From: Polytrichum commune
Taxonomy: Eukaryota; Streptophyta; Polytrichopsida; Polytrichales; Polytrichaceae
DNA: 64,000 nucleotides
Assembly (NCBI GenBank): GCA_950295325.1
Contig: OX485806.1
Coordinates: 46,681,169 to 46,745,168, forward strand
Direction of reading: 5' to 3'
The notes beneath the pieces were generated by a model. It searched no databases, was not told where the DNA came from, and saw nothing but the letters and a program-made list of their open reading frames with translations. Positions within the stretch are counted from its first letter, which is position 1, and the number at the start of each line of letters is the position of its first letter. Shown piece by piece: positions 22,218 to 33,036 of this stretch. Position numbers and translations under genes: made by a program.

Positions 22218-24248
22218 TGAATTCATCTGCCCTTTCATCCATAGTAATTACATCATGGTCTACAGATGACAATCGCACTGCAATGGGTAGTGGTACTTGC
22301 ACATTCATGTCCAAACTTGGGGGGCTTAGTGCTCATAAAATATCCTTGCTCTGAGTTCCTGATTCCATCCATGTATTAAAGCGAGTGCGCTCTGCGACTT
22401 ATGAACTGCTTGCCCAATTTTCGTTACCTTTATGTGATCTATTATGCTTCGTGAATGAACTGAGAGAGCCATATGGGAATGTCTTCCATATCTTTGCGTC
22501 CGGGGTGCTTGATACAAAGGTTTTATCTCCATCTACCTTCGATTGGTATTGAGTATTGTTTTGTGTTTCCTTCAATTTGGAAACCATTGCCTCTGTGAGC
22601 GCTTTCACATTGAGATTCAACACAGCCAATTCGGAGAGAAGAACATCCAAATCCATCCAAAATGATTCACAGTCTCGAATCTTGCCTTCCAATGTTTCAA
22701 ACCGTGTGACCATGCTAGCAGAGATATTATGCAAATAATGAATGTGTGTTTGAAAATGGGGTTGTAATGGGTCAAGCCATGAATTTCACAACACATATTC
22801 ACCAATTCTTTGCATTTTTTAATACAAGCAACAAGGCCAACAAATCATGACAACAAAAAGAGATTCTAGATCCAGACAGGGTTTGGCTACGTGGTCCATT
22901 CCACCCTAGCTTGTTGCCTAAAAATGATTAAGTACACACCTATAAAAATTGGAGTAGTTCACCAAAGCATACCATTAATAATAAATTTGGATCCACACAT
23001 TACCTACTCCCATTGATTGTTCAATGTCAAAAACAACCTATGCTTGTCTTTTCACATGTATCAATATGCTAACCAAATAACTTTTTTACAGTGTGCATGA
23101 TACTATAATACAATGCCACCATGTGGGCTTAGTGAATGACATGTTATTAACAAACATTTTTTTTCCAAGTAAATATTGATTTCTAGTTGTCTTGTGTATG
23201 ATAAAATATGTCCAATGGAAGGAAGGAACTACAATCATCCCTCCCGATTGACTGTACATATTCAAACATGTAATATGAGCATCTAACCAGTCTTTGAGCC
23301 GAAAATTTGGGTGGATAGCTTACGGATTTGTCCTCGGACACCGAGGCATTGTGTGTGCCAACCTCTGCCAATGTGGGGTCTCGCATTAAACTCTTCATGT
23401 GCGACGACGTTAAGGATAAATATTTTAGCATTTTTGCACAAGCACAAAGAAAACATGGAAACGGACACAAACATTTGGGCAAGATCTCTGCATCATAGAG
23501 GCATTACAATACCAAACATGGTATTGTGCTAGCCTTCCCATATCGACCGTGGTGTGGGAGGTTTTTGATGCAATTCCTTGCATTCGTCATAGCCTGGATT
23601 CACCCAACTCCCCCTCGTGAAAACTGCAATGTTGAAATCCAACATCACACAATCTCCAATCACGTGCGCAATTTCCACCGCAAAAGCACACAAACTAAAG
23701 GCAGTTTCCGCAATTTGGAAAAAAATGAACTCATTTTTGACACCTTTTCAAATTTGGTCGACTTCTAGTACGTCTTCAACTTCTCCCACACACAAAGCTC
23801 TTCCCTAGGGGGCAATCCTAATCCGGTTTTGTAAGATACAACTTATGTAGTTTTCATGCACTTTGAGATGGCTTTCATGAAGCCCACCTTTGATATTTTG
23901 TGTCCAACCCACTCAAATTCAAACTCCACTTCTTCATGCAAACATGCAAAGTCGTCAAGAACTTGCAACCCGGCCTTCATAATAGATAAATAAATAAAAT
24001 TGTGCAAAAACCTTCAGAACCTCTAGAAATCTAAGACCAAGTCTGCTAGTTCATCAAGCACCCCCATACTATCACACCCAATGGCATGGGGGTTAGGCTA
24101 CGAGCCATTCTGTCGGCCTCCTCCGCTTTGTACACATGTTGGGCATTTTGCCTTTCTTTTCTGCCCGACGAAAGGTTTTTTTAGGTTTACGTTGTGTGCA
24201 CGCTATCCTCTACATGTCCACACTCGCGAGTTGTAGACTTGTCGGGGT
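22218..24248 (-). repeat. Repeat family X, copy 1 (right part), unassigned
   Basis: This continues the host repeat beyond the solo LTR. A minus-strand frame at 22399-22734 (ETLEGKIRDCESFWMDLDVL, then LSELAVLNLNVKALTEAM) is heptad-like and could be a decayed coiled coil. The corresponding place in copy 2 (48,478-48,750) also has a coiled-coil-like minus-strand fragment (RKLQSQLETMKKLIYEYEV). No family was recognised, and breaks are evident. Confidence 0.4.
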
Positions 24249-25260
24249 TTAAAGACTTGCTGCTCGGGATGTGGTGTCCTGAAGGCATAGCAACGGGACA
24301 TTGGGCTCGCCTTTCACTGCCAGACAACACCATCTATGGAGGTGCAGCCATGGGGTAAGGTCCACCCATATTGGGCCCCAACATTTGCAAGGGAGGAGTG
24401 GACAATCCAAGAAATTGCGTGTTGTTATATCCAATAGTTGGTCGATCATATCCAGAACGGTCGCCCTCATCGTAGAAAGCCCTCCGCTGCAAAAGTTGCA
24501 CCTGAAAACTGTCGCGATCCACATACACGGGTTATCTTATGCTTTCAAAATCCAGATGATGTCCTCTACGTTGTTGGATGGGCCTCGCAATGGGTGGCCT
24601 TGAAGGATGTGAAGGGTAGCCACTCGATGGAATACGTGCAGGGGAGGGCATGCCTCTCCATCCCCCACCATGTTGAGATGGACACCCGAGACCATTGTGC
24701 TCCCAATGCACCGCGTTCCAAGCCCCTTCTTGCCAATTTTGTGACCAAGCGCCCACCATATAGCCACCTTTGTCATATTCTTCATTGTCATGGCTTCAAG
24801 CCGCACGTTGTTGACTTCCTTGATAAGGTTGTCCCCGGGATTGTTGATGGATGTTGGGAATATATGTTTGGTCCTCAATATTTGCATACACTGGGTCCGC
24901 AATTGTTGCATCCAATATGGACTCTCTATATGCAATGTGCCCACATGATTGCCAACCTTGACGTGAAGGTGGTCCTTTCGAGAGATGGGGTTCCACCGCC
25001 CACGTTTCCATGCCTTCCTTCCTTGTGTTTTGCCATTGTGACAACAACTCGGAGCGTGGATGGTTCCTATGCGTGGGTTGCTTACATGTTGTCGCCTCTA
25101 TATCTTGAGGTTGTGACGTTTCCACCCGCGGGCGCTTCTCCAAAGGAAGCTACACCAAGAAATCATCGAGAAAGCAAATTAAATTGCAAACGCCCTTGGA
25201 TATTACCCACAGTAAGTACAAGAAGCACAACAGGCTCCAACCCAAGTGCCACTTTGAAAA
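24249..25260 (-). pseudogene. Decayed Gln/Pro/Gly-rich unknown protein
   Basis: Minus-strand fragments in successive frames have natural low-complexity composition: MEKRPRVETSQPQDIEATT (from 25143), then GGWRGMPSPARIPSSGYPSH (near 24,650), then YNNTQFLGLSTPPLQMLGPN followed by MGGPYPMAAPP (to 24334). The frame changes at least twice and stops intervene, so it is broken. I do not recognise the protein. Its position beside repeat family X makes a transposon accessory protein possible. The overlapping 275-residue plus-strand frame has an unnatural composition and I treat it as the antisense shadow. Confidence 0.4.
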
Positions 25261-26930
25261 TGTAGGGTTCAACTACCTCCACTTGTTCCTAGGGTTGACC
25301 GTATCGTAGTGACTTAGAACGTCATCCGGATTATGATGACCAAACTACCTAAATTCCTCGTCGTGCGTTATTATTGTCGTGCAGTTGTCTTTTCTTTTAC
25401 ATTCGGTAAGTAACCACGTAACCGTCTTCAATGAAACCAAGTTACATTCCATTCCAATTTTTTTTCTCTCTCAACTCTTATCTTTAGTCTCCCAATTGTT
25501 AGTTTCCAATACTGGAACTTATTTCCATTGAAACATGTGTGGATAGTATCTTAACAATAATGAAGTGGTTCTTAGATTATTTTTTTCCATGTAAAGGAGA
25601 TTTCCTCTTCACATATGTGATATTGCCTCTATTAATCTTCCATTTTCTTATCAACTCTTGAGAAGGCATCCTTGAGTTATTAACTCAATTTAGTCATTCC
25701 TCTTATAATAATCCTCTTCTCCTCGTGTGTCCTTTGGTTTCTCAATAATATAAATAACAATATATTTTTAGTGCAACCTTTTAATGATAATTCTGCGAGT
25801 ATCCAAATGGTCGTAAGTTTCTTCAAGCCGCCGAGTATTGAATAACAAGTAATTTTTTCTTCAAGTGACAAGTATCCAAGTAACACGTAATTTTCTTCAA
25901 GTGGCCAAGTGACCATCTTCAATGTATCTAAACAACCTCCTACGAGTGTCCAAGTGTCATTCTTCAAACGGCCAAGTAACCGTTTTGCACTTCTTTCCAA
26001 TATTATTTGTTCTTTTTATTTCTCAAATTGTCAATCTCACAACCAATTATGGATTCGCCACTATCTCATATGCAATCTATTTTTGGCACAGTCATAATAT
26101 ATCTCGGTCACAAATACAATTAAACACGGTCTATTTTTAGCACATATAGGATATAATTGACTGCATTTTATTTTAAACACAGTCATAACATAACCGATCA
26201 ATGGTTAAAGTAATATCATCATGTAATCAAATCAAAGTGAATAAAAAAACTCATTGCACTTCATTCCTTGTTCATAACTTCCCGTATTATATTCCAAAAA
26301 CATTCAAGTTATGATTTATTAACCTCTTAGATATTGTAAGGTATATAGAGTTCATTGATACTTAATGATAGCAGTTTATATCATAGAATAATAATATACT
26401 TGAAATTGAAATAATTTGATCATGGGGTTCTTCCAAATTATCAATCACCAAGCAACTTTCTTGTATTAAAAAAATTATGTGGAGGTTAGTTTTCATGTAA
26501 TACTTGTACGCATACAATTTTACATTCATCGCCTCTCTTTCTCGTACTCTTTATAGTTGCCTTGTGTATCAACCAACATTCTCACATCTATAATCTTTCA
26601 ATTTCAATTGTTAACACTCGTACTTAGAACCTTTCAAGTCTCACTTATTTTTTGTAATAATCACTTCGACATAACTCCTATCCACTGTTGTGTTTATTCT
26701 CACCTCATGTGAGTATCCAATTCCCCTCATCATATGTTTGACTACGTGAGCTCCACCCTTATGCGTCGTAATCCGAGTGGAGGCCCAAAGCTAACATGTA
26801 CTTAATTACCTTGCTATCATTGTAGAGTTAAGTGCCTAATGCCCCAACAGTTTGAATGCCTCATTCAAGACTTTATTTCCACAAGAAGTAAAGCAACAAA
26901 CATTCAAAAATGCCACCTCACTCATGAATG
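25261..26930. other. AT-rich intergenic DNA
   Basis: Loose 'caagtgaccatcttcaa' and 'ccaagtaac' words recur at 25,790-25,990, which may be a decayed short repeat. No gene was recognised. Confidence 0.4.
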
Positions 26931-28348
26931 TGGCACCCCCTCCATTATTGAGGCCATCACAACATCTTTAAACTATTATTCTAATTAATTAAACTACCCT
27001 AAATCACTTCAATCGCAAGTCCGACCCACAACGGGTTCAACCCAACCCCCTTGGAGTTTACTAGTTAATTCAACCCATGGCCTTTGAGGGGCCCACTGCT
27101 ACAATCCCAGCTGCTGCCTCAACCTTGAAACCATAGTCTACAGCTGCAAGGGCTACTTCGGACTCCTCGTCTCTCCCGGTTCAGTCTAACTGGCCACGCT
27201 AGTCTGCTCTTTCCCAACTCAGTCTAATAGGACACACTAGTCTCCTTGCCTTACAATCTCCCACTGGATTGCTGTCGGCCCAGGTACACGTTAGAGGCAC
27301 TACCCATCAATGTTGGTCATTCACAGCCCCACCCCGTGTTGCGGTGTCTGCCTCCTTCTTTGGAGTTGATTTCTTGACTGCCTCCGACTCATTGTGTGCT
27401 ACCCAACCTTCCAGCAAGAGGCGAATTGTGGCATAACTTGGTAGGTGATGATCCATCGATTAATGCTCAAATTCTCTTTCCGCACCCCAGCTGCTGCCTT
27501 AGCCTCAAAATCATAGTTCAATGTGGAACCGAATTCAACCCTCTACCTACTTTGCATTGGTGCCGCCCACTTGAGCTCGCATCCCAGGTCCCCTGTTCGG
27601 AGTGGAATTCCACCACGGCATTATACCCAAGCCATCCACCTCCTCCTCCATCCATCTGCCCGATTTCTCCAGCCTAGTGCCTCAGCCAACGGAAGCAGGC
27701 GCCCACCAAGTGTGGATCTACCACCTTGGCATTGAGCAAAACTTCCCCCTTGCGCTGCAGCCCATTCACCCATCCCCGCTCTCCATCCAAGCTCATGTGT
27801 TCACATCAAACTTCGCAGCCAATTCCTACCCCTCTCCCTCAGCTGCATTGCGGTCCTCCCCCTCAATCCAGCTACCAGTTCCTTCTGCCATTGGCCAGAG
27901 CTTCCACCACCTTGCGGCGCCGCTCTCCTCTATCTTCCCCCCTCCTGTGTTCGGTTGGCTCCCCCTGGTGGGCGGCCCTGAGCCTCTCCTTCAACCGATC
28001 CTGAATTCTAGGTCCTAATCCGTTTGCATAAGCCCCCCCTTCCTAAACAGCCACACTTTAATCCTAAAACAAACAATTAAACTTGGCTTAGACTAGGACT
28101 CTTAGCCACGGCTAGCCTAAATCACACCCCCACCTATCTAAGCCTTAACTAACGATCAATTAATCACTAATTCAATTCCCCCAGAGTCAAACCCCCTTAA
28201 CACCTAAACAAATCTTTAAACCCAAATCAAACTCAAAATTGAAAGCTTCACAAATTTTATCTTTGGCATATTCAATGTAACTCCAAAGCCTATGATTTTA
28301 ATGGTGTTAAGGTTAAGAACACATGTGGGCACCATATTGGGCTCACAG
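26931..28348 (-). mobile_element. LTR-like sequence (minus orientation)
   Basis: On the minus strand the segment begins TGTGAGCCCA and has GTGCCCACAT a few bases on, the same as the stretch beginning at about 55568 next to the Ty3/gypsy integrase relic. Shared blocks follow (a 'ttttgagttt' region and a 'gggggtttga'-type region). The far end at about 26931 (tgtggcacc) is tentative. No target duplication is evident. I interpret it as an old solo LTR or LTR fragment of that Ty3/gypsy family. Confidence 0.4.
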
Positions 28349-28979
28349 ACTCCATAAGCCATTCCTTCATAATTGTGTCTCAATTTCTATGTCAAGTTTT
28401 CCAAATCGATTTACTACATAAGCTACCTCGCTCTAACTTACGTAATACCTCATCTCATGTGAGTTACTATAAGAAATCTCAAGTTGCATTCACCATCACT
28501 CAACTTAACTATGTCTAAGCTAAAATTTTACTTTGCGTCCACCTTGAATAACTATGAAGAAGGTTGAATTTGAAGCTCAATAGCTTCACTAAGGTCGCAA
28601 ATATGTATTGTGAGGCCTCGTTTGGAGCCCGGGAGACATTTAAGGGTTTTTATAAAAGTGAGGCACCAAGAGTTTTGGAGCAGTTATTGGGGTAGTGAGA
28701 AAGAACCAAGCGGGGGGCTGGGGGAGAGATTGATTTGTCGACATGCTGCAGAACCACGGCGAAGCCCTAGAAGTTTCTAAAGAGAGCTGTTGGAGGTAAG
28801 GGGGAAAGAGGCCAGAGTTGAAGCGGCAACCCTGCTGCTCCTCGAACCTCTCTCCCCCTAGCCACCCACCTCTTGCGAAACTGAAGGGGCAAACACTGCG
28901 CGCTGATCCACCCCCACACAAATTTAAGACCCCCAGAGTCCGCCTAATAGCCACTCACTACACTTACAACCAAGCAAAC
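28349..28979. other. Unassigned flank upstream of the LINE
   Basis: The block 'gaggcctcgtttggagcccg' at 28614 resembles the ends of plant hAT/PIF-like miniature elements, but no matching opposite end was found. It may equally be the start of the LINE leader. No gene was seen. Confidence 0.3.
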
Positions 28980-29400
28980 CCGTCGTGAGAGACCGAACGC
29001 AGAAGAAGGGACTGCCGAGCGAGACCGAAAGAGGAAGGGCGAAGAAAGGAGCTGCACGACACAGCGAGATCTGCAACCAGCGGTGGAGAAGACTGAGTTG
29101 CAAGCTGCAGCGCGATCTACAGCTACAACGACGGAGATCTGCAACCAGCGACGGAGAAGAAGGAATCGCAAGATACTGCACAAGCTACAACGCGATCTAC
29201 AACTACAGCAACGGAGTAGGAGGGAGCAGCAAGCTACAAACCATAGCGCGATCTACAACCAAGCGACAGAGAAGAAAGGAAATACAAGCCACAACGAGAT
29301 CTGCAAACCACAGCACAATCTGCAGCTGCAACCGGGGAAGACGCCACCGAGAGAAGCCACCCAAGTTCCACACCAGCAGCCATAGCCGCGGGTAGAGGAA
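28980..29400 (+). repeat. LINE leader with monomer-like repeats
   Basis: This is GC-rich and repetitive. 'gatctgcaaccagcg.cgga' occurs at 29069 and 29133 (64 bp apart), and 'gcgatctaca.cta' at about 29112, 29191 and 29250. The words 'caagctacaa' and 'gacggagaagaa' recur between them. Tandem leader monomers that carry promoter activity are known in other LINEs; their promoter role here is inference. Confidence 0.55.
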
Positions 29401-29905
29401 TATAGAAAGATAGCTGCTATCATACCTCTTCTGAACATGCCGCAAATGTTTTGATCTCTTCCCGAACTTACACTCATCACTACCTCATACCAGTAGAGAA
29501 GGATAATAGACTTCCAGATCCCATCTCCAAACTTGTAGAAAGATACTTGACTTGTAGAAAAACGTTGCAATACTATAGAACAACAAGAAGACTGCGACCA
29601 ACGACATACTTGTGCTTTCTGTCGAAACCAATTCGGGGAGCTGCCGAAATTTGAATCAGTACTGACTGAGTGATCAACAGTAGAAGCGCCGTTGGAGGAT
29701 CTTACGCTGCCCAAGGAGAAGACCACTACAGTAACCGAGGAGGAAGATTATTGCTGCCCAGGGGAGAAAGCTGCCATTGCCAAAACTGTTGTCTAGCAAA
29801 CTGGACACCGAGCCAGAGAAGCAGCTGGAGCTCTTCAAGTCTGCTGCGGGTTGGGTACCCCGAGCACTGAGTAGGAGAGAGGTCCGGGCTTGATCATCTT
29901 TCTTG

Positions 29906-30589
29906 GTAAGTTTGCACGTTAATTTGTTTTCTCATTATTTGCACATAGGCACACACATAGTCTTAGACACATCATAGCATTGATAGATTTGTTAGGATAG
30001 TAAGCAAAATGAAGGTTGCATATGCAACCTACCTTGTTATCATTATGTGGCTAGTACTAGCCACACCATACTGGATATACTCTCATAGTGTCAACTCTCA
30101 CACCACATGGGAATGCCTTACAAACTCTTGCTTTAAAAACACATACAAGAACGTCATAAATCCAAAGGTATGGTATAACAACCTTAATGTCCATATCATA
30201 AATGAATGTTCCATTAGAAATAATGGATCCATGATAGTAACGGTAGATGCTTGTGCTTTTAGTTATACTTGCCTCAAATGCTTAGGAGATGTATGGAATG
30301 TTAGAGTTGTGACAAATCATAATCTACATAAGAGCTCTTACAACCAATTTGTAAATACTAATATGAAGATTCATATGAATAGGAAAAGGTGTTATCATAG
30401 GATGAATGCAAGTAGTACTCATACTAGTACTCATATGATGTTAGAACATGCAAATCACTTCTTCTTTCACTCTCAATTCCTAGGAGGCCCACAACTTAAT
30501 TTGTGGAAAGGAATTAGAGGAAAGAAAATAAGAAGTATATCTCATTCAAAACTAAAGTACAAAACGTTTGTTTGCTTTGCTTATATCAG
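29906..30589 (+). other. Probable GT-AG intron before ORF1
   Basis: The donor is CTTG|GTAAGT at 29906-29911. The acceptor is a T-rich run ending TTATATCAG at 30589, directly before 'a' and the ORF1 ATG at 30591. The intron would be 684 bp. The interior is also open in the ORF1 frame from an ATG at 30009 and begins with a hydrophobic segment (AYATYLVIIMWLVLATPYWI), so intron retention would give an N-terminally extended ORF1 product. Splicing is inferred from sequence only. Confidence 0.5.
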
Positions 30590-30590
30590 A

Positions 30591-32206
30591 ATGGCAACCA
30601 TCACTCCAACCTCATCATCCCGTAAGTTGTTTGAAAATGAAAATATAGATTCTACAAGTGGAAAACGTCTAGTGCTTGCTGTGGTATTGTCAAGTCAAAA
30701 GAAGGTCAAAGGAATAGTACCCACTGAGAGAATACGCCCCCCCTATTGGCTAGGTTTTCAAGCTATGAACACAATTGCAAAATTTGCTAACATGCCTCTC
30801 ATTCAAACACCTTCTTTCACTGAGTTAGTCAAAAAAGGTATGTGTGAGTCTGAAGCACATGAAATGGTGGAGTCATCTCCCTCCTTTCCGTTCGTTGCCC
30901 AAGAGTGGCCTTCTATACGAACGGATGGTAAGGAGGGAATGCACTACAATCTCACCCAGATTCCTTCGGATGTGGAAGTGGGTGACCATGGATTTGCTTT
31001 GGACTATCACATATCTATCCATTTTGAAATTGAAAGAATAGAATTGGATAGAGATGTGATACTCAACTTAACAAAGGATAGACTAAAAACAATGAGGATA
31101 GAGGTCGGGGAAGTTCTAGGAGAGCCCATAGCTGTCCTTTGTTTTCATGGGACCAAAAGATGGAGTGGAATATTAAACTCCACCTTAAAAACCCTGAAAT
31201 GGATGGATATGGCCTTCTCTGTGGATTGAGACCTTTCATCCTCAAGCTTGGCCAATTTACACATGCTATAGGCAAAGTGTGTAAATCCTTTGATACCATT
31301 GCAATTGCATCCATGCTCTCCGTCAAAATCACAACCCCGTCAATCAAGGGTAAAGAATGGTATGATTTGTTTGTAGAAATAGTTGGGGATGGATTTCGAC
31401 GGGGCCTTGACTTTGAAATAACGAATGTGCAAAAATCGGTGGATGCAGAGTTTGCTTGGATTAAAGCACCCTCTCCAGAGGAAGCCAAAAGAATTAAAAC
31501 ACTCAAACTTTCATTTTTTAATGAAATAGTAGATGTAAACTTTGCAAGTAATGAAAAACTCTCAGAAGATGATAAAGCCCGAAAGAATGCACTCATTCTA
31601 ATCGCCCGTAACCTCAATAAGGTAAAAACAACCATGCAAATCGAAGAAGGAATCCGAAAATGCATGGGAGAACTAAATGTTCTCGGTTTTTACTTTAGAC
31701 TTGAGAACGGGAAGCATACGGGCTCATGCAATGTCCAATGCCTCAACTCGTTTGTCTACAAGAAATTTGTTAAGAAAAATGAAAAAATATTTGGTAAATA
31801 TGTTGAATTTACCCCCCATCCAAAAAGTCTAGACGGGATAAATGCACCTAGTAAAGAAGAGCTAGTTAGACTTGGATTTTCAGACGTGAACACCGCACTT
31901 GCAAACACCATCCAAGCTCTGGAGAATGGACCGCACCAAAACATCACCAACAAAGATCTCAACAAAATAGTAGAAGCAGCGGTAAAAAAGGGGACGGATG
32001 AAATACGAAAGGAAATGGTGAACCTTAAAGATGAGATTGTGCAAGAGGCTAAGGTTTATGCCGACCATGTGCAAGCGGAGTCAAACAAGAATTCCAAGCT
32101 CCAAATACAACTCCTTCAAAGGCAAATGAAGATTACCTTGGATGCTATAGAAGCGGCTCATCCGGACATATCAGAAATTGAAAACAATATGGACTTGACA
32201 AACTAA
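30591..32206 (+). pseudogene. LINE ORF1, one frame change
   Basis: By position this is the RNA-binding ORF1 of the LINE. It starts at MATITPTSSSRKLF, just after the predicted acceptor. The first part reads to about 31145 in one frame and the rest (from about 31142) in the -1 frame: SWDQKMEWNIKLHLKNPEMD, YFRLENGKHTGSCNVQCLNS, EFTPHPKSLDGINAPSKEEL. The C-terminus has a heptad-like charged helix (EIRKEMVNLKDEIVQEAKVY). No canonical slippery heptamer is seen at the junction, so a single-base indel is the simplest reading. I do not recognise a named Pfam domain. Base composition is ordinary, unlike the A+C-rich ORF2. The stop is at 32204-32206. Confidence 0.7.
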
Positions 32207-32248
32207 TTTCGACAAACATCCCGGCGGCGTACAATTATAAATTACTTA

Positions 32249-32338
32249 TAGTATATTTATATACTAAAAACAAAAACAAAATTAAATTATTAATATATAC
32301 TAAAAATAAAACCCTACCTATAGTATTCATGAATACTA
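32249..32338 (+). promoter_or_regulatory. Twin hairpins in the ORF1-ORF2 spacer, ORF2 AUG in the second loop
   Basis: Two 18-nt inverted repeats share the same design. 32249-32266 reads TAGTATATTTATATACTA (7-bp stem, TTTA loop). 32321-32338 reads TAGTATTCATGAATACTA (7-bp stem, CATG loop, a perfect palindrome). Both are followed by A-rich sequence. The ATG of ORF2 (32329) sits in the second loop. The ORF2 frame is also open upstream to 32182, overlapping the ORF1 end. A role in reinitiation or internal initiation is inference. Confidence 0.6.
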
Positions 32339-32436
32339 AAATTCACAAAGAAAACCCCCCCAACACCTCACAAAAACAAATCTATTTACTCACAATACAA
32401 CAATATCCTAACCAATACAACAAAGTACACAATACG

Positions 32437-33036
32437 GCATCGGCCTACCGGCCTCGCCACAAAATAAAACTAACAAGATATATACACTACAACTCCCTCA
32501 ACCCCATCATTAACACAATCACAAAGCCTACCCACCAACATACTAAACCTATACACTACCTCCCAAAAACTACACAAAAAACAATAATTGCCTTACCTAA
32601 TCTATTTACAAGAAGTAAATATAAACTACTCGCCCTAAATAAACCTCACCTCAACATCAAACACCATCACAAACCCTATTTCAAACACCTATTAAACCTT
32701 CATTCAAAATACCAACCTCACCCAAAAGATACAATGGCCTCGGCCTACCGGCCTCGCCACACAAATAATAACACATACCACTTCATAAATAACTGGAGAC
32801 CTAACTCAATAACAAGCCAAAAATCTATAAAAAATACAAACTCACACTTCTCACCCAAACAAATAGAAAACATCATACACGCTATACCTAACTTCTTTAC
32901 TACAACCAAGTTCACAATCATAATATATCTAAAAACACACATGAAAAATCCAAAAACACTCCATTCCCACGGATACTACTTTATTAACAAACTAGAATTG
33001 CTAAAATGCGGGGACATAGAACCCAACCCCGGACCA
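32437..33036 (+). repeat. Tandem pair of 100-codon modules in ORF2
   Basis: Unit A is 32437-32736 and unit B is 32737-33036, each exactly 300 nt in frame. Both open with ASAYRPRH, encoded by an identical GC-rich block (cggcctaccggcctcgccac at 32441 and 32741) in otherwise A+C-rich DNA. Later matches are LPKTTQKTII..LPNLF versus SPKQIENIIHAIPNFF, H-x-H at position 76 and YF at position 81 of each unit. Unit B ends exactly on the Pro of NPGP. Unit A ends in YQPHPKD, a possible decayed equivalent. Confidence 0.75.
33001..33036 (+). other. 2A ribosome-skipping motif
   Basis: ORF2 reads LLKCGDIEPNPGP here, matching the 2A consensus D-x-E-x-N-P-G-P perfectly. In 2A peptides the ribosome fails to join the final Gly and Pro, releasing the upstream product and continuing downstream. 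The break would fall between codons 33031-33033 and 33034-33036. This would free a product of about 235 residues from the endonuclease/RT polyprotein. Function is inferred from the motif; no assay is possible here. Confidence 0.85.

Noticed and set aside
24438-25265. 275-residue plus-strand open frame
   Set aside because: Composition is unnatural, no domain is seen, and the minus strand of the same DNA holds more protein-like Gln/Pro-rich fragments.
28614-28640. hAT/PIF-type miniature element end (gaggcctcgtttgg)
   Set aside because: No matching inverted end or target duplication was found nearby.
31121-31160. Programmed -1 frameshift in LINE ORF1
   Set aside because: No X-XXY-YYZ slippery heptamer in the right phase and no clear downstream pseudoknot; a simple indel explains it better.
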